Positions 17,443 to 27,701 of a DNA stretch of 45,297 nucleotides are shown in pieces. The DNA is taken from assembly GCA_034440495.1 (NCBI GenBank), contig JAWXCE010000057.1, forward strand, positions 1 through 45,297. Direction: 5' to 3'. The first letter of the stretch is position 1. Every line of letters starts with the position of its first letter. The position numbers were made by a program, and so were the translations under genes. Origin of the DNA: JAWXCE01 sp034440495. GTDB lineage: Bacteria; Pseudomonadota; Alphaproteobacteria; Rhizobiales; Rhodomicrobiaceae. The notes beneath the pieces were generated by a model. That model did not search any database and was not told the DNA's origin. It saw nothing but the letters and a program-made list of their open reading frames with translations.

Positions 17443-18234
17443 ATGAACGATTTATCCATCGGGCAATTCGAACTCGTCTACAACGCATTCTCATTCACCA
17501 TTGCCGTCATGGGCGCGGCGACGATTTTCTTCTTTCTGAGCCGATCTCAAGTGGCCCCGCGTTACCGCACTGCGCTCACCATTACAGGGCTTGTAACGCT
17601 CATTGCCCTGTATCACTACATCCGCATTTATGAGAGCTGGGGGGCCGGTTACACGGTTGCAAACAACGTCATCACCGCAAGTGGCATAAAGTTTAACGAC
17701 GCCTATCGCTATGTCGATTGGCTGCTTACAGTGCCGCTGCTGCTCATCGAACTCATCCTTGTCATGGGCTTGTCCAAGTCTGAAACCATATCAAAAAGTG
17801 TCAAACTCGGCTCTCTCGCCGCTTTAATGATCGTGCTTGGCTATCCGGGCGAAATCTCGACCGATAACGACACGCGCTGGCTGTGGTGGGGTTTGGCAAT
17901 GATCCCGTTCCTTATCATCGTGTACGAACTCTTCGTCGGTTTGAGGCGCTCTATCGCGTCCCAGCCGGAAGCTGTGCGTGGTCTGGTTAGCGCCGCACGG
18001 TGGGTAACGGTGTTGTCGTGGTGTTTCTACCCCGTAGTGTTCATCTTTCCGATGGTAGGCTTGACAGGCGGAGATGCAACAACAGCAGTACAGGTGGGCT
18101 ACACAATAGCGGATATCGTGTCGAAAGCTATGTTTGGCGTCCTTATTTTCCTTATCGCGTCGGGCAAGTCGGCATCTGAAGGCTTCGTTATCGCGTCGGG
18201 CAAGTCGGAATCTGAAGGCTTCGTTACGAAGTGA
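17443..18234 (+). CDS. Xanthorhodopsin-like proton-pumping rhodopsin (proteorhodopsin superfamily)
   Basis: A 263-residue seven-helix retinal protein. Helix C reads RYVDWLLTVPLLLIE, giving Arg89, Asp92 (proton acceptor), Thr96, Leu100 (the position whose Leu usually means green absorption) and Glu103 (proton donor), the D/T/E pattern of outward proton pumps. His58 in LYHYIRIYESW corresponds to the His that pairs with the acceptor, and Lys228 in TIADIVSKAMFG binds retinal. The stretches GYPGEIS, RRSIASQPEAVR and VQVGYTIAD resemble xanthorhodopsin/Gloeobacter rhodopsin rather than SAR86 proteorhodopsin. Gly150 in WWGLAMIPF is a candidate carotenoid-antenna window, but that alignment is approximate. 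AAGGAG lies 8 bases before the ATG. The C-terminal tail holds a tandem duplication. The stop overlaps the blh start. Confidence 0.96.
   Translation: MNDLSIGQFELVYNAFSFTIAVMGAATIFFFLSRSQVAPRYRTALTITGLVTLIALYHYIRIYESWGAGYTVANNVITASGIKFNDAYRYVDWLLTVPLLLIELILVMGLSKSETISKSVKLGSLAALMIVLGYPGEISTDNDTRWLWWGLAMIPFLIIVYELFVGLRRSIASQPEAVRGLVSAARWVTVLSWCFYPVVFIFPMVGLTGGDATTAVQVGYTIADIVSKAMFGVLIFLIASGKSASEGFVIASGKSESEGFVTK
18154..18225 (+). repeat. Tandem 36-bp direct duplication in the rhodopsin C-terminal tail
   Basis: Two adjacent 36-base units, 18154-18189 and 18190-18225, are identical except for one base (GGCATC versus GGAATC). In protein they read IASGKSASEGFV and IASGKSESEGFV. The length is a multiple of three, so the frame is kept and the tail after helix G is lengthened by 12 residues. 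The near-identity implies a recent duplication. Confidence 0.95.
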
Positions 18235-19148
18235 CACATCATCCAACGGAGCGCGCGCCCTTTAGTCTGGAGCGGGCGCTCCGCCTTCAAAGCATCACGT
18301 TCATTCTATTGAGCGCGGCGATTATTTCTGGCGGCGCTTTGTTGCCACGTATGGGCGAACAGACCGAGCTGATTATCTTAGCAGTGCTGATCGTTATCCT
18401 CGGGGCCCCCCACGGCGCGCTTGATCCTATTTTCGCGCATCGGCTTTACAAGATTTCAACCCGGCGCGCATGGCTTTTATTCACGACGGTTTATTGTCTT
18501 GTCGCAGGTCTCGTTGTCGTGATTTGGTTTTTCACGCCATTTATTTTTTTGTGCATCTTTTTGATTATCTCTGTCGCCCATTTCTCCGGTGATCCTTTAC
18601 GAGGGACCTTGTGGTCAACCCGGCTTGCGCACGGCGGTGCGATTATCGCTCTGCCCTCACTTTTTTATGAACAAGACATCGCACGGCTTCTCGGATTTCT
18701 GACCGGGCCAGAAGCGGTCGGTGAATTGAGCGGTCAGCTTGCCTATATCGCCCCTTTCTGGCTAATAGGGATGACAGTGTGCGTTATGCTGGAGACTCGA
18801 AAGTCGGCGCTTCGGGGTGCGGAGTTGTTCGCAGTCGGGTTATTGGCGATTCTTGCGCCACCGCTCATCGCATTCACAATCTTTTTCTGCGGGATGCATA
18901 GCGCCCGCCACATTTTGCGAACGGCCGATTATGCGCGTGTCAAGGAGCCGTATATTCTCGCGGCGGCTGGGTTGTTACCGATGGCAGGGGTGTTTGCGGC
19001 GCTAACGGTGGCATGGTTTTTCATGAGCGACATCCAAATTGATCAAAGTGTGATCCAGATCGTGTTTGTCGGTCTCGCAGCGCTCACTGTCCCCCATATG
19101 GCGCTTGTGGAGCGCGTGCGTTTTAGCGGTTGGTCGCGAAGTCTTTAA
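18231..19148 (+). CDS. blh: Brp/Blh-family beta-carotene 15,15'-dioxygenase
   Basis: Integral-membrane iron enzyme that splits beta-carotene into two retinals, the chromophore of the rhodopsin encoded upstream. The 305-residue product has about eight hydrophobic helices and the His-rich motifs of the family: LGAPHGALDPIFAHRL, SVAHFSGDP, FCGMHSARHILR and a final VPHMALVERVRF. The start is taken as GTG at 18231, which overlaps the rhodopsin stop (GTGA), so the two are translationally coupled. It ends 6 bases from the convergent ccmB stop. No carotenoid biosynthesis genes (crtE, B, I, Y) are in the window, so the substrate must come from elsewhere. Confidence 0.94.
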   Translation: MTHHPTERAPFSLERALRLQSITFILLSAAIISGGALLPRMGEQTELIILAVLIVILGAPHGALDPIFAHRLYKISTRRAWLLFTTVYCLVAGLVVVIWFFTPFIFLCIFLIISVAHFSGDPLRGTLWSTRLAHGGAIIALPSLFYEQDIARLLGFLTGPEAVGELSGQLAYIAPFWLIGMTVCVMLETRKSALRGAELFAVGLLAILAPPLIAFTIFFCGMHSARHILRTADYARVKEPYILAAAGLLPMAGVFAALTVAWFFMSDIQIDQSVIQIVFVGLAALTVPHMALVERVRFSGWSRSL

Positions 19149-19154
19149 CCGCGC

Positions 19155-19823
19155 TTAATTCAGCGCACTGCGGATCGCCGCCGCCGCAGCCAGTGGGCCG
19201 ATCACCGCCGTTACAAGCGTGAATGCGCACAGGATTGAAAACGGCGCGGTGAAGGAGCCGCCTAGCCCCATCGCGGCGTTAACGCTCGCCACGCCAAAAA
19301 TCAGCACGGGCACATAAAGCGGCAGTAGCAGCACGGCGAGCAGCAAGCCGCCGCGTCGCAATCCGCAGGTGAGCGCTGCGCCGACCGCGCCCAGAAAGCT
19401 CACCGCAGGCGTGCCCGCCGCCATGCTTAGCATGAGGGGGCCGAACGCGGCGGGGTCGAGATTGAACAGCAGCCCTAGCACCGGCGAAATGATTATGAGC
19501 GGAATGGCGGTGCATATCCAGTGGGCCAGACTTTTCGCCAGCGCGGCCATTTCCAGCGGCAGCGGCCCGGTTGCCAGCATTTCCAGCGTGCCGTCCTCAT
19601 AATCCGCGTGGAAAATGCGCTCCAGCGACAAGAGCGCGGAAAGCAGCAGCGCCACCCACAGCACGCCGGGCGCGATGCGCGCCAGCAGGTTCATGTCCGG
19701 CCCTAACCCCAGCGGCAAAATGGCGACGACAATAACATAAAACCCGAGCGCCGCGCCTAACGCGCCGCCTTCGCGAAGCCCGAGCCGCACGTCGCGGGCG
19801 ATAAGCGCCAGAAACGGCTTCAT
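19155..19823 (-). CDS. ccmB: Heme exporter protein CcmB
   Basis: Permease of the CcmABCD complex in c-type cytochrome maturation (system I). The 222-residue protein has six hydrophobic segments and the CcmB features RDVRLGLREGG near the start, LSLERIFHADYEDGTLEML, and PVLGLLFNLD. Its ATG overlaps the ccmA stop (ATGA). In related genomes ccmC and ccmD follow; here the next gene is the convergent blh gene, so the run stops after ccmB. Confidence 0.93.
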   Translation of the reverse strand: MKPFLALIARDVRLGLREGGALGAALGFYVIVVAILPLGLGPDMNLLARIAPGVLWVALLLSALLSLERIFHADYEDGTLEMLATGPLPLEMAALAKSLAHWICTAIPLIIISPVLGLLFNLDPAAFGPLMLSMAAGTPAVSFLGAVGAALTCGLRRGGLLLAVLLLPLYVPVLIFGVASVNAAMGLGGSFTAPFSILCAFTLVTAVIGPLAAAAAIRSALN

Positions 19824-20455
19824 TGCCAGACACCATGCGCCGCGTCCGACTGGCCGCCGAGATCGATGACGCGCGTCGTACCAATGTCGATGGGCATGTG
19901 CGTTGACACAATCGCCATGCCGCCAGCCGTCATATGCCGCCGGATAACGCCCGACAGCACAGCCTGCGAGGCGAGATCGAGCGAAACGGAGGGTTCATCC
20001 AGCAACCATAAGGGGCGCCGCATTAATAGCAGACGGCACAGCCCAAGACGGCGTTTTTGCCCGGCGGACAAGTAGGCGGAAGGGACATGGGCGATCGCCT
20101 CAAGCCCGAACGCGGCGAGCGCGTTGTCAACAGCGCCATCATCATCGATCTCGAAGTATGCGGCAATGAAGCGCAGGTTTTCAGATGCGGTAAAGCTCGG
20201 TTTCACCCCGTTCAGATGGCCGATGAAACAGCACTGCTCGGCCAGCGATTTTTCATCGTCGCCGCCCTCAAGGCGCGCCGTACCCGCCTCCGGCTGAAAC
20301 AGCCCGGCAATGGCGCGCAGCAGCGTTGTTTTACCCGCGCCGTTCGGCCCCTGCACCAGCAATCCTTCGCCAGCGCCGAGTGTAAAACTCAGCTCCGGGA
20401 TCAGAACGCGCCCGCCCCGAGCGCAGCGTAGCGATTTCACGACAAGTTTGGGCAT
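19820..20455 (-). CDS. ccmA: Cytochrome c biogenesis ATP-binding protein CcmA
   Basis: ABC ATPase of system I cytochrome c maturation, working on the CcmCDE heme-handling complex. In 211 residues: Walker A VQGPNGAGKTTLLRAIAG, the Q-loop region CFIGHLNGVKPSFTASENL, the signature LSAGQKRRLGLCRLLL, Walker B PLWLLDEPSVSLD and the switch His in VSTHMPID. The LNGVKP segment and the short length are typical of CcmA. It is divergent from acnA, and its product would serve the SoxA c-type heme protein among others. Confidence 0.94.
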   Translation of the reverse strand: MPKLVVKSLRCARGGRVLIPELSFTLGAGEGLLVQGPNGAGKTTLLRAIAGLFQPEAGTARLEGGDDEKSLAEQCCFIGHLNGVKPSFTASENLRFIAAYFEIDDDGAVDNALAAFGLEAIAHVPSAYLSAGQKRRLGLCRLLLMRRPLWLLDEPSVSLDLASQAVLSGVIRRHMTAGGMAIVSTHMPIDIGTTRVIDLGGQSDAAHGVWQ

Positions 20456-20620
20456 CGATATGAGGACTTTGCCTTAAGTTCGCTGGCTGAACGCTGCACC
20501 GCAATATATGATGTTTATGAATTCAGCGCGGGCTTGCCTGCGCTCTCGCCGACGCGCATCTAAAGCATTGCCGCCTGCGAAAGCAATGGCGAGGCAAATT
20601 TATATTGTAGGAGGGCTTTC
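20456..20620. promoter_or_regulatory. Divergent promoter region ccmA / acnA
   Basis: 165 bases between outward-reading genes. An inverted repeat CATTGC (20566-20571) / GCAATG (20583-20588) with an 11-base spacer lies about 35 bases upstream of the acnA GTG and could be an operator or a leader hairpin. Just after it is an A+T-rich box (AATTTATATTG) and a strong ribosome binding site AGGAGG. Nothing more specific can be assigned. Confidence 0.4.
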
Positions 20621-23383
<2,763 letters not shown>

Positions 23384-23526
23384 CGGTCACAGTAACGCGA
23401 GTTTAGCGTGATACATCTCCAACCACGGTGCGCGAGGAATGTTCTCAAGCACTCGTGAGTGGCATTTGTTCCATGGAATATCAATACTCCCGCCTAATCG
23501 AATGCATATTCTTTGGGCAAAAAAAC

Positions 23527-24276
23527 ATGAACAGTTTAACGCGGGCGGCAAAGCTCTTTCGCGCGCCTGCAATGATGGCGGCGGCCTTGGCTCTTACCAT
23601 GCCGCAACTATCAGCCATCGAACGGAAACAAAAGTCTCTGATCGAGCTTTTCACCAGTCAGGGATGCCCGGCTTGCCCCGCTGCCGACGCGCTTCTGCAC
23701 AAGTTTTCCAAGCGCGATGATGTGATCGTCTTAAGCCTATCAGTGCACTACTGGGATTACATTGGCTGGAAAGACACACTCGCCACGCCAGGGAACACTC
23801 AGCGGCAAAAAGATTATGCCCGCCGCAAACCTGGCGGAGAGGGTCGAATTTACACGCCGCAAATGGTTGTCAATGGCGCGGCTTGTGCGCCTGCGATTGT
23901 GAAAGACAAAATCGAGGCGGAACTGGCGCGCACGAACGTTTTGCTGAAAGACCGGCGCGTCACCATCAACGGTCGCCACGATGGCCCGGCGCTTATTGTG
24001 CAAGTGGGTGGACGCGCGGAAAACAGCCCGGCCTCCGCCACGGTTTGGCTGGCGCGCGTGTCGCCTAGCGCCGAGGTTGCCATTCACAAGGGTGAGAACT
24101 CCGGAAAAAAAATATCCTATGTCAATGTGGTTCGCGCTTTAAAACGGATCGGCAAATGGGACGGCAAGCCAATCGAGTATGAAGCGCCGTTCGAGGCGGC
24201 AAACTCGGACTTTTACGTCGCGATTTTGCAGTCCGACATTGACGGCGTCGTTATAGGAGCTGTGGATATTCACTGA
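23527..24276 (+). CDS. DUF1223 exported thioredoxin-like protein
   Basis: A 249-residue secreted protein of the DUF1223 family. The start is the ATG at 23527 (MNSLTRAAKLF), which opens into a signal peptide of about 30 residues; the upstream open frame adds implausible sequence. The domain begins LIELFTSQGCPACPAADALL, with a CPAC redox-like motif, then SVHYWDYIGWKDTLATP and YTPQMVVNGAA with a cis-Pro-like YTPQ, consistent with a thioredoxin fold. Its biochemical role is not established. DUF1223 genes commonly follow acnA in related bacteria. Confidence 0.88.
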   Translation: MNSLTRAAKLFRAPAMMAAALALTMPQLSAIERKQKSLIELFTSQGCPACPAADALLHKFSKRDDVIVLSLSVHYWDYIGWKDTLATPGNTQRQKDYARRKPGGEGRIYTPQMVVNGAACAPAIVKDKIEAELARTNVLLKDRRVTINGRHDGPALIVQVGGRAENSPASATVWLARVSPSAEVAIHKGENSGKKISYVNVVRALKRIGKWDGKPIEYEAPFEAANSDFYVAILQSDIDGVVIGAVDIH

Positions 24277-24366
24277 GCGCTTCCACCGCACGCACTTTTG
24301 CATGATAGCAATTGATGCGGATTTATGGCGTACCGGATAGCGAACGCTGCGCAATTGGAGCACTTT

Positions 24367-24807
24367 GTGGCTTACTGGCTGTTCAAGACGGAAGCTGCAA
24401 CCTGGTCATGGGACGATCAGGTGCGCGCGGGCGAGCGTGGCGAAGAATGGAGCGGAGTGCGCAATGCCCTTGCTCAAAAGCATATGAAGGCGATGCGCGT
24501 TGGCGACCTCGGCTTTTTTTATCATTCGGTTGATGAAAAACAGATTGTCGGCGTTGTGCGTATTGCTGCGACAATCCATCCGGACTCCACGGATGCGACC
24601 CAGCGCTGGCATTGCGTGGACGTGGCAGCCGTCGCGCCGATGCCGCTGCCGGTGACGCTTGCCGACGTTAAAGCCGATCCGCATCTGCAGAATATGGTTT
24701 TGGCGCAGAACTCGCGCCTGTCGGTTCAGCCCGTCACGCCACAAGAGTGGGCGGCTATTTGTGCAAGAGGCGGACTAAAAAACAGTAAATTGCCATCTAC
24801 GCAGTAA
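24367..24807 (+). CDS. EVE-domain protein
   Basis: A 146-residue single-domain protein of the EVE/PUA-like group, which bind modified nucleic-acid bases. The start is placed at the GTG at 24367 (read as MAYWLFKTEAATWSWDDQ) because the family begins with exactly this strand and GGAG lies about 6 bases upstream; the ATG at 24325 would add unrelated residues. Further motifs: GEEWSGVRNALAQKHMKAM, VGDLGFFYHSV, KQIVGVVRI and NSRLSVQPVTPQEW. The conserved Trp and Arg-Asn residues of the pocket are present. Usually a housekeeping gene in alphaproteobacteria. Confidence 0.9.
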   Translation: MAYWLFKTEAATWSWDDQVRAGERGEEWSGVRNALAQKHMKAMRVGDLGFFYHSVDEKQIVGVVRIAATIHPDSTDATQRWHCVDVAAVAPMPLPVTLADVKADPHLQNMVLAQNSRLSVQPVTPQEWAAICARGGLKNSKLPSTQ

Positions 24808-24874
24808 TGAAATTATTCCTTTCTTTACCCCGAAACACGCATGTTTAGTTGCTGACGCTGCAAACGGTGCGCAC

Positions 24875-25345
24875 ATGCCATGCTCTTTCATCAAACACCT
24901 AGCGGTCTTCGCGATCGTTATGTTTTGGTCGGCCTGGAGCGCGGAGGCGCTTGACCTCACTCTCGATGAAGCCTTTCTGCTCCGGCTCGAGTCGGATGCA
25001 GCCGTCATTATTATCGGCAATCCGGCAATCGCGGACGCGGCGGTTGAGAATGGCCGGTTGCTCATACTCACAGCGAAAAGTCCCGGGCAGACCAATCTGA
25101 TTGTGCTGGACAAAGATGGCGCTGAAATTCTATCGCACTCTTTGTTCGTAGCCTCCAATGGCACCCGGTTTGTCTCCGTATTCCAGCGTTCCAAACGCGA
25201 AACCCTGCTGTGCTCGCCCACTTGCGAGCATGTGATCGCCCCAGGCGACGATGCGGGCGCATTTAAAAACGCGGTGGACGCGGCGCGACAGAAAATCGAC
25301 CTCGGAGACAAGGCCGCGCACGCAAAAGAGCCATCTAGAAATTAA
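24875..25345 (+). CDS. Stand-alone pilus N-terminal-domain protein (exported)
   Basis: A 156-residue exported protein: signal peptide of about 24 residues, then a single domain DEAFLLRLESDAAVIIIGNP, AIADAAVENGRLLILTAKSPGQ, TNLIVLDKDGAEIL. This is the domain found at the N-terminus of CpaC/RcpA secretins (compare the same region in the secretin at 6399-7850). After it comes a tail with two Cys four residues apart (LLCSPTCEHV), then a charged end. No secretin pore is attached. It lies 15 kb from the tad locus on the other strand, and its partner is unknown. Confidence 0.82.
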   Translation: MPCSFIKHLAVFAIVMFWSAWSAEALDLTLDEAFLLRLESDAAVIIIGNPAIADAAVENGRLLILTAKSPGQTNLIVLDKDGAEILSHSLFVASNGTRFVSVFQRSKRETLLCSPTCEHVIAPGDDAGAFKNAVDAARQKIDLGDKAAHAKEPSRN

Positions 25346-25374
25346 GACTTTAAGCAATTTTGATTGTTAGTTCA

Positions 25375-25398
25375 CGCTGCGTTCATGCAGCGAGTTTT
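25375..25398 (+). terminator. Possible terminator hairpin after the pilus-N-domain gene
   Basis: A perfect 6-bp stem CGCTGC (25375-25380) / GCAGCG (25387-25392) with a 6-base loop, followed by AGTTTTAG. The short T-run makes it a weak intrinsic terminator, about 30 bases after the upstream stop codon. Confidence 0.45.
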
Positions 25399-25742
25399 AG
25401 GCTTGCGTCACTAAATCGCAGTGAGTGACATGTTAGCACTTGCGTCTTTGCACGCCAGCGGCGGTTTTGAACTGTGCGGTTGGGAAGGCTCATTGTCGGC
25501 TTACTCGTTTCAGTTTGGCGGGAAATCTGAAAGTGCCTACCTGTTGAAAACAATACTCACCCCAGCCATTCTCCACACAGGTTTTTTCATGAGGCATTCG
25601 CGCTTCCCTTCGCGATAGAGTAGAATAGTCTTTGATCGGTGGCGGCGAGCCAGTACGCTATCAAAACCGGATACTGGCCTATGCGCCGCCGTGAGGAGAC
25701 CCCACATCAATAGAGTCAGGCTGTTAAGGATCGAGCGCTGGG
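25399..25742 (+). promoter_or_regulatory. Leader of the prkA operon with a long hairpin
   Basis: About 340 bases without a convincing gene. Near the end, GGCGGCG (25641-25647) pairs perfectly with CGCCGCC (25684-25690), and inside it GCCAGTA (25649-25655) pairs with TACTGGC (25672-25678), around a 16-base loop. The structure ends about 50 bases before the prkA ATG and has no T-run. It may be a regulatory leader or an operator. Small open frames here (for example 25421-25618) have no coding character. Confidence 0.55.
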
Positions 25743-27689
25743 ATGACATCAAGAGACGAAATTTTCGACTTGTATTCACAAAGCTACGACATTCAGAAGC
25801 AGGCTCAGATTGACCTAAAGCAATATCTTGAGGCCTGTCGGGATGACCCCATCATGTATGCGGGCGCCGCCGAACGGATGATGGCCGCGATTGGAGAGCC
25901 AAAGCTCTACGACACGGCACGCGACCCAAGGCTTGGCCGCATCTTTATGAACCGGACGATCAAAATTTATCCTGCCTTCGAGGATTTCTTCGGTCTTGAA
26001 GATACCATCGAGCGCATTGTCAGCTTCTTCCGTCACGCGGCGCAGGGGCTGGAAGAGCGCAAACAAATCCTGTATTTGCTCGGCCCTGTCGGAGGAGGCA
26101 AATCCTCGCTTGCAGAACGCCTGAAGGAGCTTATGGAGCTTCAGCCGGTTTATGTGCTGAAGGCCGGGGATGAAATCAGCCCGGTGTTTGAAAGTCCCCT
26201 GGGTCTGTTCAATCCATCATCGATGGGCGGTGCGCTTGAGGATAAATACAAAATTCCGCGCAGGCGTCTCACGGGGCATATGTCTCCGTGGGCCGTGAAG
26301 CGGTTGGATGAATTCGGCGGCGATATCTCCAAATTCTCGGTGGTGAAGGTTATTCCGTCGAAGTTACGTCAGATTTGCGTGGCGAAAACCGAACCGGGCG
26401 ACGAGAACAATCAGGACATCTCTGCGCTGGTCGGAAAGGTAGACATCCGCAAGCTGGAGTTCTTTGGCCAGAACGATGCGGACGCATACTCTTACTCCGG
26501 AGGCCTCAACCGCACGACGCAAGGGCTCCTCGAATTCGTCGAGATGTTTAAAGCGCCGATTAAAATGCTGCATCCGTTGCTTACCGCGACGCAGGAAGGC
26601 AGCTATGTCGGCACCGAAAATGTCGGCTCGCTCCCCTATCAGGGCGTGATTATTGCGCACTCGAACGAGAGCGAATGGCAGACTTTCAAAGCCAATAAAA
26701 ACAATGAAGCTTTCCTCGACCGAATTTGCGTCGTGCAGGTGCCATATTGCCTGCGCGTTACGGAGGAACGGCAAATTTATGAGAAGCTGCTGTCTCGCAG
26801 CGAGGTGATGCAGGCGCCCTGCGCGCCCGGCACGCTAGAGATGCTGGCCCGGTTCTCCGTACTGACACGCCTCAAGCATCATGAAAACTCGAACCTGTAT
26901 TCCAAGATGCGGGTCTATGACGGCGAGAGTCTGAAGGACACCGACCCGCAAGCCAAAACCGTGCAGGAGTATCGCGACGCTGCGGGTTTAACGGAAGGTA
27001 TGGAGGGGGCCTCAACGCGCTTTGCGTACAAGGTGTTGTCGGAGACCTTTAACTTCGACACAGCCGAAGTTGGCGCTGACCCTGTGCATCTTATGTATGT
27101 GCTTGAACAGTCTATAAACCGCGAGCAGATGCCCGACGCGATCGAGAGCCGGTATCTGGAGTTCATCAAGGAGGAGCTGGCGCCACGTTACGCCGAGTTC
27201 ATCGGCAACGAGGTTCAGAAAGCGTATCTCGAATCCTACAGCGATTATGGTCAAAATCTCTTTGATCGCTATGTAGCCTATGCCGATGCTTGGATTGAGG
27301 ATCACGACTTTAAAGACCCCGACACGGGCCAGTTGATGGATCGCTCGCTTCTGGACAAGGAACTGTCCAAGATCGAAAAGCCAGCCGGCATCGCCAATCC
27401 AAAAGACTTCCGCTACGAGGTGGTCAAGTTCTCGTTGCGGGCGCGGGCGAAAAATTCGGGCAAGAATCCGGCTTGGACGTCTTACGAAAAAATCCGTGAC
27501 GTCATCGAAAGGCGCATGTTCAGCCAGGTCGAGGATTTGCTGCCCGTTATCAGCTTCGGCGCGAAAAAGGACGGCGATACGGAGAAAAAGCACAGCGAGT
27601 TTGTCGAGCGAATGGTGGCGCGCGGCTATACCCGCAAGCAGGTGCGCCGTCTTGTGGACTGGTATATGCGAGTGCGAAAATCAGCTTAA
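25743..27689 (+). CDS. prkA: PrkA-family serine protein kinase / AAA ATPase (YeaG)
   Basis: A 648-residue PrkA protein. The N-terminal AAA domain has Walker A GPVGGGKSSL at 114-123 and conserved segments SPLGLFNPSSMGGALEDKY, GGLNRTTQGLLEFVEMFKAP and GVIIAHSNESEWQ. The C-terminal PrkA domain follows from about residue 400 (SNLYSKMRVYDGESLKDTD) to the end (RGYTRKQVRRLVDWYMRV). In enterobacteria YeaG acts with YeaH in sustained nitrogen starvation and stress; in Bacillus PrkA affects sporulation. It heads a three-gene set with the DUF444 and SpoVR genes, 12 bases before the next start. Confidence 0.96.
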   Translation: MTSRDEIFDLYSQSYDIQKQAQIDLKQYLEACRDDPIMYAGAAERMMAAIGEPKLYDTARDPRLGRIFMNRTIKIYPAFEDFFGLEDTIERIVSFFRHAAQGLEERKQILYLLGPVGGGKSSLAERLKELMELQPVYVLKAGDEISPVFESPLGLFNPSSMGGALEDKYKIPRRRLTGHMSPWAVKRLDEFGGDISKFSVVKVIPSKLRQICVAKTEPGDENNQDISALVGKVDIRKLEFFGQNDADAYSYSGGLNRTTQGLLEFVEMFKAPIKMLHPLLTATQEGSYVGTENVGSLPYQGVIIAHSNESEWQTFKANKNNEAFLDRICVVQVPYCLRVTEERQIYEKLLSRSEVMQAPCAPGTLEMLARFSVLTRLKHHENSNLYSKMRVYDGESLKDTDPQAKTVQEYRDAAGLTEGMEGASTRFAYKVLSETFNFDTAEVGADPVHLMYVLEQSINREQMPDAIESRYLEFIKEELAPRYAEFIGNEVQKAYLESYSDYGQNLFDRYVAYADAWIEDHDFKDPDTGQLMDRSLLDKELSKIEKPAGIANPKDFRYEVVKFSLRARAKNSGKNPAWTSYEKIRDVIERRMFSQVEDLLPVISFGAKKDGDTEKKHSEFVERMVARGYTRKQVRRLVDWYMRVRKSA

Positions 27690-27701
27690 GATCGGCGGCA
27701 C

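Noticed and set aside
25421..25618. 65-residue open frame upstream of prkA
   Set aside because: Weak start context, no domain, and it lies in the leader region; likely chance.
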